Shown here: in pieces, positions 42,901 to 54,900 of the stretch
Numbering within the stretch: position 1 is the first letter of the stretch
Layout of the letters: every line of letters starts with the position of its first letter
Assembly (NCBI GenBank): GCA_029168955.1
Contig: JAPDOI010001544.1
Location: forward strand, 102,708 to 166,707
Direction of reading: 5' to 3'
Source: Aplectana chamaeleonis
Taxonomy: Eukaryota > Nematoda > Chromadorea > Rhabditida > Cosmocercidae
Length of the DNA stretch: 64,000 nucleotides
Notes under the pieces: model-generated
What the model was told of the DNA's origin: nothing
The model's input: the letters and a program-made list of their open reading frames with translations, nothing else
The model's database searches: none
Made by a program: the position numbers and the translations under genes

Positions 42901-45900
42901 TACGGCTGATTCCAATGGTGTATCTGGAATCGTACAAGAACCCCTGGGAATGGAGTGATGGCCCCTCAAAAACTTCCTAAAACTAAAATTGAGCGGCGAA
43001 AGAATGGTGGACGATTTGCCAGAGGCTTGTAACTTCGGTCACTGGCAACCAAGAACTGGAGCGGACTTGGATTGAGAGAGAGAGAGGTTGAAATTGTAGG
43101 GAAGAATAGGGCTTTTGATAAAAAATTTCCGGTCATTTTGCCACTGTTGAGCTCGAGAGGTTGTCAAAGGTGGCGTGTCGAAGTGGCTTCTTCGTGTGGG
43201 AGCGCTTCTCCATATATCTCGCGTATTCGGGCGATTGAGAGTTCGCCCCTGGCTGGTGCTATATAGGGTGGGTCTATGGGTTCCTGTTCCCAAATAATGT
43301 CTAGCCATCGTCCGTAGACAAAAGCGAGAAACAGGCAACAAGCCGATTCATTTTATTGTGAACACTGCCTTCAAAGAGAAACTGGAACGCTAAAAGCATC
43401 TCTCCCATAGCCCACAGCAACGAAACCTACACCGCTGAGAGCCGTTCAACAGTAGCCACGGCTGCTAATGCCACGGACTATAGTTTCAACAGCCGTTGGA
43501 ACCACGAATGCCTGAGCAGCACATGAGGTCGAAGATAATTCACCGCGCTGGTACAGCGAATCGCCTAGAAGCTCCGCGCTGTGCCGTGTCGATGTGGCGA
43601 CGAAATCACTTAGCGGGATGTATGAGAAGCGTTTTTTTTTCTTCGTAAAGCGAAGCGTTTTCGTCTCAGCTACTGGCAGTTGTCTTCTTCTTCTTTGCAG
43701 TCACGAAGAAGCTGCTGTCACACATTAAGCTGCTGTCACAGACCAAGGCAGGATTCGTCCACAATTCCGTTGTAACTAGTACAGTCGGTCTCATCATGAT
43801 TGCGATCCTATCTCTAGCTAGCGGCAAGACAGCATTCGTCTCCTCATCTTGAGAGCGGAGCGGTCGTCTCTCAGCTTCTACCATTGTGCTTTCTAGCCAA
43901 CAAGCACTCGGTTTTCAAAATGAAAACATCAGCATCGCGGCTTCCTCTCATCTAGAGGTTGACGATAAACATACGCGCAGTAGGTTGTGCGTGATAAGCA
44001 CAATCCGGACACTCGTCAGGCTTAGTGCTTGCGATCCATATATGACAGCTGTAGGTGGATACACTGCACCACCTGTTGTTGTTGTTGTTCTTATTGCCCA
44101 TCTTCCACCATACACACTGATCCTGGATCCAACTTCCGGCACGTAGGCGACATAACCGGAGCATATGGCTGGGATCCTCTTCTTTGGAGGATCCCGTAAT
44201 AGAGCCTTATTCAACCCACTTTTTTTCTTTTCTTCTGTTTTTGTTCTTTTAGTTTTTTGTTTTTTCATTCTTATATGATCAAATAGACAGTCACTGAATG
44301 ATCAAAGTGACTGGAAAATGGCTACTTCCACGGGTTTAAGCCAGAGATCTTCAATTGTGAGGTGCGTTGGCTTTTCAGACCATGAGAACATGTGAGGTAC
44401 TGTGTGTTCCTCCAGCCTGCATTCCGGGCAAAGTGTATTATCAGCTGCTCCTATCTTATGGAGGTAAAATTGCGATTTTGAGTAGAAACCACTTCGGAGC
44501 TGAGATAGCGCTACTCGACTAGGTCTTGGCAACGTCTCCTCCTCCTTAGCTATCCTCGGCGGCGGTCCGCTTAGCAAGGGAGATTTCATAGTATCCGAGA
44601 ACTCTTTTCCAAACTCCTTATGAACTTCTTGCGAATGCTCTCTGCAGTTCCAGGTCTTACTGACATTGGCTTGAAAGTTCTGACATGCTTACTGATCTGT
44701 CTAGGCGCTTCCGGCTTCTTCATCATGCCTTGCGATGGGTGTTCTGGGTCGATTGTCGCAACCGTTGGATTTTGAAGAGTCAGCATCTCATTATGAGCTT
44801 GGACTGGCATGATTCCCGTCTCGTTACTCAGGTGGGTAGTGCTCGCCATCGCCAGGCTTCCCGTCGCGGTCCTCAAGGCTGCATTTGACACGCTTGTAAC
44901 CGGTCCCAGTGAGACGATGCAATGAGTGGGCTCCAGGCCGGAGCAGCGTATTACATCACGGATTGTCCAATGGCACGGTAGGTCAATGTGAGCAGCTCTT
45001 CGCTTTGTCGACAGGTACTTCCTCCCAATGCTTTCAGAAGGTTTGTCCTTTTAGTCGTCTTTCTTCGAACATCTTCCGCATGAAGTCGTCCCGTCATCAT
45101 AGTATCGAAATGATAGCCAAGAATCGTCGGATTTCTTTTGTGCGTAAATTGCGTTCCATTTATAAACACTTTCGGCACGCATCTCGCTTGAGCAGAATGT
45201 GTTGTAAGAAGAGATACAGTGGTCTTCTGGAGCGACAGTTGAAGAGGTAAATCTTCCAGGGCCTTTGTTAGCTTCGGAAGATAGTCGTTTAGACGTTTTT
45301 CGCAGATTTCCACATCCGGATCTGATGCAACCAGTGTTAGGTCATCCGCATATTCGACTAGGCGTGTTTCGGGAGGGGCTGCCGGAAGATCTGCGATGTA
45401 GAAAGAGAACAAAAGCTGAGAGAGAACCGCACCTTGCGGAACCACGGAGGGCACCAATCTTACGTGCCACATCTGACCTCTAAACTCTGCTCGTATTGTT
45501 CTCCACCACCTGTTCAGCTCCACGGACTACCAGGAGAAAGATGTAGCAGAAAGATAAAAGAGATGCATTTTCAAGGACAACCAGCCGCATCGCAGTCAAT
45601 TGTACAGTGTCATCAAAAGGGCATCACACACTCGCAGCTGAACTCCGCCGTATGGCTGTGGCGCCTCACGTTTGTCTTGGGGCAAACGCAAGACGTTTTG
45701 GGCTGACCGGAGGCCGTTTCGGATAAAACGGCATGTTGAAGCAACTGCAAATGGGTGAAGTCTTGGGATGAACGGTAGATGTTTCAGAACCACGAATCCA
45801 GTTCTCAAACGGCAGCGGTCTCGTGGAACAAAACTACGAGTGAGTGCGCTGGTGCAACTATGAACCGTTGCACAATAGACATGCTACCGCCATCTCCCTA

Positions 45901-48900
45901 CTGAGACAGGAGAACCAAGCTGACCACGGGCAATAGTTTTGCATTCGACTCATTGCGGCCGCTAGAAGAAATAGCAAGGAATCTATCGTTTTACAGTCAC
46001 AATGGATTTTTCATGAGAGCCGCGAACTGTGTGAATCGACCTACCCATCTATGTATGAACCACTCGATCTCTTGATCAGCGACAAGTTTCAAGTTTTAGG
46101 GAACTCTATCCGATAATGGGACGGTAAAGGACGCCGTTCTCCATTCCCCGCCATAGAGTAGAGGTACGGAGTTCCTACATGGAATCAAGACCTGTTGTTT
46201 TTAAAAGGTTGAAAAACATTCCCTAATTCTCCTCTAAGGTGTTTAACCCTTGTGTGGGCGAAATCTTGACGTGGGTGCGATTTTCTTCGACCTCCAACAG
46301 TTCCAGTTGTACACAAGTTATGCTATGCTATGCTACGTTGTGTTATGTTAGAGTGTGTCATGCCAACGTGACGCTAGTGGCAGTGTTAACTTCTCACAGG
46401 TTGTTTTTACGTCATGTTCTATTATGTCGTCATGCCATATTAGGTCAAGCCATGCTACATTATTACAAAAACAAAATAGAAAACTAACACTATACTGGCT
46501 GGCAGTAGAAGGAAAGGAGTCAGTCTCTGTTGAAAACGACTGGCTAACGATTTGCGGCGAGCAGTTTGGCGGCTCGCCCTCATCAGCTGACGAAAAGTCG
46601 CATGCGTTGAACTGTAACATTAATAATCGCGGAACCGACAAACGACGAATAACCTCATAAGGGGTCTGCAGAGTTACAGCGAGCGGCGAGCGATTGCCGA
46701 GCGTCAGCTTTCACGCGGCGACAAAAAAATTACAGACATTAACGTCACAGCGCCGCTTGCTGCACGAAAGGCTGTCGCGGCGTCGAAACACTGCGGTGCC
46801 CCTTGTCGACCTCGGTCTCTCCCGTCGCCGAATGTAGTCGATATTGCATCATCCAGTGCTGATCGTCGCTGCGAGCAACGTCGCGACTCCAACTCTGCAG
46901 GCCCCTACAGCTTTTGGACCCGCAGAAAGGTGTCTACCGGCTAGGGTCGCGTCGCGTGCGCACAAACACACAGCTCAAAACATTCCTTTCAAGTTGGTTT
47001 CAACATAAAACACCAAAAATCAGTTGACTTTGACTCACCTCTACTTACTTTCGACTTATACTCTCGAGCACTTGCTCTTAAATAACAATCAACTTACGCA
47101 GGACTTCAGAACAATGAAATCTGATCTGCCGAAAAATTGATCCTAACAAATCATTGTTGCCTACAAGTAACATGACTCGAAACTCTGGTACAGGTGGACG
47201 TAGGGGTACGAGCGAGGAGAACTTGAAATGATAAATTCTAATTGGGAGCGGGCGGACACACGTACTTTGCCGCTCTAACTTGTTTTTGTGCGTTTTTCCT
47301 AGAGCTCTTCACTTACTCTTACTTTTTTTGATGGTCATATCTATCTTCTCATGACGCAAACTCAACAACCGTTTTTAGCGCGAACCCAGCCTTTCAACAC
47401 CAAAACTTTCTTGAAAATACATGTTTTCAAAAAATCACCATGTAGTCATGTGCAGCTGTCTGCACCATATCAGTCGTCGGCTGACTCTTCATCATCTGTA
47501 GACTTTTCGAAAACCTTCTGAGCAACGGTGGTGGTATGCTGGATTCTTCATCAGAAAAGTTTTCGTTTTCAGCACAATCGTTCTGCACACTTGGGAAACT
47601 CTCACAAGGTCCCTTAAAATAAATGCACGTAATTCAAAGAAAAGGAGGAACAGAAAGAAGGCAAATTAGCATAGGAAAGCTATCGCTGCTCGGCCTGGGG
47701 TTCTAGTGCGACTGCTGCTTCCTTTGAATAACTGTCGAGGAAAGCGTGGTCGAAGAATGAGAGATCGACTGACTGAAACAGGATGCGGGCAAGTCCCAAG
47801 GCCGGATTCTCCAACGATTATCAGGAGTCGGAACCGTCTGACAATTTGGCTCGTTTACCGATTTCCGGGGCACTGATGTTCCCTTTGGGCGAACTGGTGG
47901 GGCCCGGACAGCAACAGCAGTGGCCCGTACAGCGACAGAAGCCGACCCGAGCCGAACTTACCGGCGTCTCGGACCGATAATCGTCAGAGTCCGGTCAATG
48001 GTTCATCCAACTCTCGTTCGCTCAATGTGTTATCAAGACATCAACTCTGTCTTTCTTCATGTTTGATTACCTTATCCAGGCCATAAAACGGCCAATGTCT
48101 CACCGTCGACTGCGTACCACGCGCTGCGCGCCCGCCCGCGCGTCGGAAGCAGGCGGATTTTGCCCGACGCGCGACGAGTTTTGGCCGCCGCGCGACGTTT
48201 CGGCCGCCGCGCGGCGGCCAAAACTCGTCTGCTTCCGACGCACGTGCGGTAGCGCAGCGCGTGGTACGCAGTCGACGGTGAGACATTGGCCGTTTTATGG
48301 CCTGTACCTTCATGTCACGCCTTTAGATTACGTTATGTCCTATTGTGTTATAAAACACAAAAAAGGCGAACTAACACTGATCTGGGGCGGAGAGTCGGTT
48401 TCTGTTGAAAACGATGACCTATCGATATGCGGCGTGCTGGTTGGCGGCTCGTCCTCATCAGCCGAAGAGAAATCGCCAGAGTTCAACTGCAAAAATTTAT
48501 AACCTTGGAAATCATATATGGCAAGAAAAACTCGTCGCCTGCAGAACTGAGGCTACGCCGATGAAATCGCTGGCGCATCGTGCGCGCACCCGCGGATTCT
48601 GCCATATCGGAGTAAGATTCAGATACGCAGTATCAGACAATCGTTATTGCAGCACGTAGCTCGAAGATGCTCGTGTGGGACGAGGACGAGAACTAATCGC
48701 ACCACGACCACACGATACCCGCACAATTTTCCGTGTACTGTTGCTCTCGCAGCCGAATTCCGGTCCGCAGTTACAGACTGCGCTGTTGCATCACGCGACA
48801 CGATGATAATCCCGCTGGGAGAAAGGTGACCTAGTGGTCCCAGCTGGATTATCAGCCTGTTGCGTGATGCACCAGCCGTTGTCCGCAAATGCGGACAGGA

Positions 48901-51900
48901 ATTTGGCACCGAGAACGATAGTACTAAGTTTCGCAACAGCACTTTCCCGCAACAATGATGTAGATTTCTTCACGATAGGAACAGTAGTTATGATGGACAA
49001 CTTTCGGCTCGTCGCTTCAACTTTTTTGATTACTACTTTTTTTTTGCTGATCCTTGATTGAAAAATTGTAATATATGACGACTCCAGTGAAGTTTCGAAC
49101 TTTCTCCTTTTACAGACCTTACAAAGCTTTCTTTATTGATAGGAGTCTATTCGGTCACGTCGCAACCTTTCGAATCATTCCACTCGACCTCAACGCAGCG
49201 GTTTTGCACGCTTCGCAACATAAAATGACGTAATTGGAACTCACATGCTTAGTCTCCGCGGAAGAATTTACTATAGGATCGCCCTCGTCAGCTGATGAGA
49301 AGTCAGCAGCATCCGGCTGCAAACAAAACAATATGAGAACGACAAGTCGAGTACCACAAGTGGGCGCTACTCTGGAAGGAATTGCCTGCAGAATATCGAG
49401 AGTTCATTGCGGACCTCGATTATACAGGGATTGTGACGCGAAAATACCGCGAGCCGCGAATTTACCGCGAGGAAGTCTGCCGCGAATATACCGCAAAAAC
49501 TCGGCGAACTCAACGCGAAAATACTGGAAGATCACCGCAAAATAACGCGAAGTTTTCTTAAGAGGTTGGAACTCCGGGTGGGAGCAAATTCTAAGTCGCT
49601 TAGGCATGGATCCTAATGAGACTGTGCGTCCACTACTGAAGGTTGGAGCAAACTCGGTGCGATATGCTATAACATATGTGCACCGAATTTGCGCCAACCT
49701 CCAATGGGGAATGCGAAGTCTCATTAGGATCCATGCCGATGTTAGGTGTGCCATGAAATTACGAAAATCGCTATGAAATTAGAATAAATGAGCAGCGACG
49801 CAATTCGCTAAGAAATTGGACAAATTTCAATCGAGCTGAGACGCATTTGCTCGCGCCCCCCCCCTCCCTCAGTTGGGCTGGGATTATACTTCCGGTCGCC
49901 AGAATTGGTAGCTGGCCCCGTCCTAAGACGAGGGTGCCGCACGATGAGTAGGTGCTGCCGAGATGTCGTACGTTCGTGCCGTGGCAGTGTGGAGGAAACA
50001 ACATCACCTTCGTGCAAACCGACATCACTCCCTCCACCGAGAGGGTTTTTGTCATGGGAGAGTCGCTGGCTGGCCCCAGCTCTCCTGGAGATTCTACTAC
50101 AAAGGGCTGGCGTGTAGAGGAATCCTGGACCTGTGCAGAAGAATCAATGTGCCACCTGCAGCAAGAAGGTCACCTGGAATGGAACTAGCGTCCAATGCTT
50201 TGGATGCCAAAGGTGGGTGCACTTCTCCTGTTCAGGTCTTAGTTCTGTGAGGCATCACAACTCATCCTTCCATGGTGTTCTGTGCTCCGCCCCCAGCAAC
50301 TCTGATTCCTCATTCACCAACCGCCCCCTCTCTATTGTACATATAAATCTTAACGGCCTTCGTCCCAAATTGTCTGAACTCTCACTCTTCGCACGTACTC
50401 ATCATCCGGATGTTATTATGGTTCAAAAAACCAAACTCTCTCCCTCTACCACTTATCCCCAACCAAACATTCCAGGTTACACTGCCTATCACATCCCAAG
50501 GACAGCTCTTGGAGGCGGAGTTTCTACGTTTGTGCTTTCTAACTTACCTTCTCATCTAATTCCAAATGTTCCTAAGGACGGTACTCTCGAGTGCGTTCCC
50601 GTTCACCTCCCTCTAGAAACTCCATTATCTCTATTTAATATTTACATCCCTATCTCCACTTCTTGTCCCCCAACCTACAACCCCATACCTCTTCTTAAAC
50701 AGTTGCATGACTGCTCTCTCTCCCCAACATCTGTCTTTGCAGGTGACTTCGATGCTCACACGTTCTGTTCTGCGCTTGAGTCCGACGCCAGAGGGGAAGA
50801 CGTCGAGGAATGGGCTGAGGAGTGTGATCTGGTTATTCTCAACGATGATCAGCCTACTCGTCTCCCTTCCTACGGCCGACCTTCTAGCCCGGACATCTCC
50901 CTCGTTTCATCCAATCTTTCTGATTCTTGCACATGGTCCACTTCCACAACTCTTTCCAGCGACAACATTCCCGCCTTTCTTCATATTGATCTCTCAAACT
51001 CTCTTGCCCCTTATACTGGTATTCGTCAACGTTCTTATCTCAATTTGGGCCTTGCTGACTGGGTCCTGTTCAGAGAGGTTGCGCTCCGCCAGGCAGCTGA
51101 GTATCCATGGAATGGCGATGTGCACCAGAAAGAGCGTCACATATCTGACGCCATCCGGGAGGCTACAAAAGCGGCCATACCTGAAGGACGTGTGAAAAGT
51201 TTCTACCCTAATGTCACCAGGGAGATTATACAGAAGATCAGGACTAGAGATGAAAAGAGAGCTGAGAATCATTTGGACCCTGAGGTGGTCAAGCTGGATG
51301 AAGAGATAAAAAAGGATCTGGACAAGCACAAGAAAGACAGTTTAGAGAAGTTCACTAAAGGGTTGAATTCTAAAACCGATGGAAACAACTGCGTGGAAAG
51401 TATTGAGGAAGATATCTGGAAAGTACGACCCCCTCCTCGAACTCTACCATAGAGTTCGATAACAGCGTCTTCAAATCAGGAAAGGCTGCCGCATATGCTC
51501 TTGGCAAAAATTCCTTCATCACAAGTACCAAGCGTGGCATACAAAACAGAGTCACGGTATGAGAACTAAGCCGTCTGCCGCTGATGAACCCTACTGAGGC
51601 CTTTTCTCCTACTGAAGTGGAGAAGGCTATCAAGGAAATGCGGAATTCGAAGGCTCTCGGACCTGATGGTATCTCAGCAGCCATCTTGAAGAAGCTTCCC
51701 ACGGAACCTTCTACCGATGATCGCAGATATCATAAACACTTCTTTCCGAATCTGCACTCCACCCCAACATGGAAGACCGCCAATGTGATACCCTGCCTAA
51801 GCCAGGCAAATCGCAAAGCACGGCGAAGGGCTATCGCCCTATTAGCCTGTTATCACCGATCGCGAAAGTAGCCGAAAAGCTAATCGTCAGGGACCTGGCA

Positions 51901-54900
51901 GAGCAGAATGAGGCACAGCAACATCAACATGGGTTTAGAAAGCTTCACTCCACCACCACTGCTCTTCTGGAGATTGTCAGCTATGCGGTCGATGGGTTCA
52001 ATTTCAGAAAGCCTCTTAGAACAGTGACCGTTGCCCTCGATCTAACCAAAGCATTTGATTCTGTTAACCTAGGACATTTGTCCGAGAAACTATTGAAGTC
52101 CTCGCTGCAACCGTGGCAGAAGCGTTGGATAGCAGCGTTTACGAAAGGTCGTCGGGCCAAAGTGCTATTCCAGAATCACGTCTCCGATAGTACACCTGTA
52201 GCAGCCGGTGTGCCGCAGGGTGGAGTTTTGTCACCTGCCCTCTTCAGCCTGTATATTGAAGACCTACCTGAGCCTCCTGAAGACATAAAAATTGTAGCGT
52301 ATGCCGACGATATCACCATCATGTGCCGTAATCGTGACATACAGGTAGCCACAAACAAGATCAGCGACTATCTCGTCGAGCTTAAAAACTTTCTCGATAG
52401 TATGATGCTCACAGTTTCCGCGGCAAAGTCTTCTATTTCGGTATTCACATCTGACCCAAAGGAACACAGCGCCCAACCTGTTGTCAGGTGGGATGGTGAC
52501 CTCTTGCCTACAGCGCAATTTCCTAAACTGCTAGGGCTCGTTTTTGACCCATCGCTGAAGTTTCACAAAAATGCTGAACAGAAGCAGGCAATTATCAAGG
52601 CAAAGCTTAATGTGTTGAGAGCTCTAGGAGGAACGTCCTGGGGTGGCAGCAGAGAGACGATCTTGACGACATATCGAGCTATTCTGCAGCCTGCATTGGA
52701 GTATGCTGCACCTGTCTGGCAGCACATCGTGTTGGACAGTTCCTGGACTAAGATGCAGCGAATTCAGAATGCTGCACTACGAATAGTCACTGGATGTGCA
52801 AAAAGCTCACCGATTGAGCACCTTCACGCCGAGGCCCGTATCTTGCCAGTGAAAGAGCATTGTCAGCTCCAGGCTCAGCAGATGTTTATTAATGTCCTTA
52901 AGCAACCTAATCATCCGTCGAGAAGACTATTAAATCCCGTGAGAGAGAGAGAGAGAGAGAGAGATCAGAGTGCCCTTTGCCGATGCTCCGAACAAAGTGA
53001 ATGTACAGAGATGGACCGACTCGAATCAAGAACGGCTTCGTCACTTACGCGCGGAGCTCACCCGGTACGTGAAGGATCATCTCGCCAAAGCGGCCGTCAA
53101 CCCTATTCTCGGTGATGTGCCGCCCAGGGTATGTGATACCGAGTCCGAGCTTGGTGGGCGCGCCAGGTGTATCCTCGCTTCGTTGCGCTGCGCACATTCT
53201 CCATTGCTTATGTCTTACCTGCACAGGATCGACGATAGCCAGCCTGACGTGTGCCCGGACTGTGGAAACTAAGGCCACGGAACTAAACACCTATTTGATC
53301 GTCCGAAGAAGTCAACAACGCTCAGTACAATAGACTTGCGGACGAATCCAGTGTTGGTCGCCCAATTTCTCAACTTGTGACGAAACCCCTCTCAGTGGCT
53401 GCAAAGAAGAAGAAGAAGAAGTAGGTGCAAAAGTACCACGCCGCGCGAAAAAAACGGAGCAGCTTCTACGCGTGATGACATCGCTGGTCAGCCGCCAGTG
53501 TCACAGGCTTCGTTTATACTCTCGCCTCCGAGCGGCGGCAAAGTGAAAACCTGTATTATCGATCGTGCCACGCCGTGTGATCAATACTACGAGAATACAC
53601 AGAGCCGCCCTGGTCGGCGGCAGTATAATCTAGGCCATACTTATTCTCGTCGCGCTTGCACTAAAGAGTCATAAGGCAGCAACGTATCGTCGCCAAATCT
53701 TTCATAGCACACTGAGACGCGATGGCCACGGTAAAAACGCGTCGGCGTGCAATTTAAATCGGCGCGATATAATGGCCGCGACGGAAAGTATTATCCCGGG
53801 TGTGGGCGATTACGTTCGGAATCGACTGCCAACTACGCGCGCTCCGCGACTAGCCGCCTTCACGCATGCTCGAGATGCAGTACTCAATCACCATATTACT
53901 GACCTTCAACTATAGGGCAGTTTGAAAGAAAACACACAAAAAAAAACAAGAAAATTTCTAAAAGTGCCTGAGTCGCCGTAGGTCCTATAGGGTCGCCTTC
54001 ATCAGCAGAGGAGAAGTCAGCAACGGCTACCTGTGAAAAAAGTAAAGAATATGGTAGTGCTGAAACCAGGAGTACTTTACCCAAACGCAAACAGCAGCAA
54101 ACGCTGCGATTGAAGACCACTTGTTTTGACAAAAAATAAGGTACAGTCTTGGTTTGTCCTCTCTTGAAAAACATTCAGCCTATGCATTTACTGCTGCGGT
54201 GAAGTACTATAAACAGTGTCTAACGCGACCTCCTCCGTAAAAACAGTTCTGGCCTGACGCACCACATACTATGCCTCTACGGAGACGACCAGAGAAGGCA
54301 TGCATGAACACTTCTGGGTTGAGACTATCCGCGTTATCCGTTCAGCTAGAGCTCAGCACATCGGTTTAATTACCCAAGTTTGAGGTATCTGGTGTCGTCA
54401 GTGGTTTCTAATCGAGCTGAATCAAATCAAATGGCAATAGCAACGGTCAAAGATGGTATCAACACTTCTGATGGCAACTTCGATTTCAACATGGTCGCAA
54501 AGCAGCTCATCGAAGATGAATCCATGCAGCAGTATGGTCGTACAATTATGGCGTTCCTGTTGGAGGGGCGGCGGCAGACTGATGCCGTGCTGCGTCAGAA
54601 TTTCGAATTGCTGGACGTGGTGCGCAATCTCAATAAAGAAGTCCGGACACTCATGGAAGAAAATTCCTCAATGAGACGAGCACTTCAGAAGCTGTCTGCC
54701 GTATCTGAATGTGTTAGTGGTGATAGTGCTGTTCCTGGCATTCAGCTGGGGGATTTTGCAAATGTATCTGTGCCTATTCATTCACAGTATCATTCTGTTG
54801 CATCATCATCGTTATCTCAAGTGAGTCGTGCTGCTAATGCTTCTGTTGAGAATGAGAATGAGAAGGAGCGTGCTCGCTCCTTGGTTCTTAGCGGTGTTCC

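Larger units (their letters stand above)
49956..53420 (+). mobile_element. full-length APE-type LINE (family A, copy 2) with 8-bp target duplication
   Basis: Starts TGCCGAGATGTCGTACGTTC and ends in (AAG)n, flanked by GTAGGTGC on both sides (49948-49955, 53421-53428). Order: N-terminal part with a TAG in the 2A-like motif, finger, endonuclease (to 51452), linker and palm start 51584-51871, RT and C-terminal domain 51769-53115, final Cys-rich segment to 53272. It lies in the intron between exons F and G of the large gene, antisense to it. A (GAGA)n run near 52940 causes the last frame change. Confidence 0.95.

Noticed and set aside
47783..47980. Exon on either strand between exons H and I
   Set aside because: Both strands look protein-like, but neither has an acceptor and phase that fit the flanking phase-0 exons.
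49771..50055. Minus-strand frame at the LINE-A 5' end, with a similar frame at 15256-15459
   Set aside because: Similarity is confined to the shared first part of LINE-A and is antisense to its N-terminal frame.
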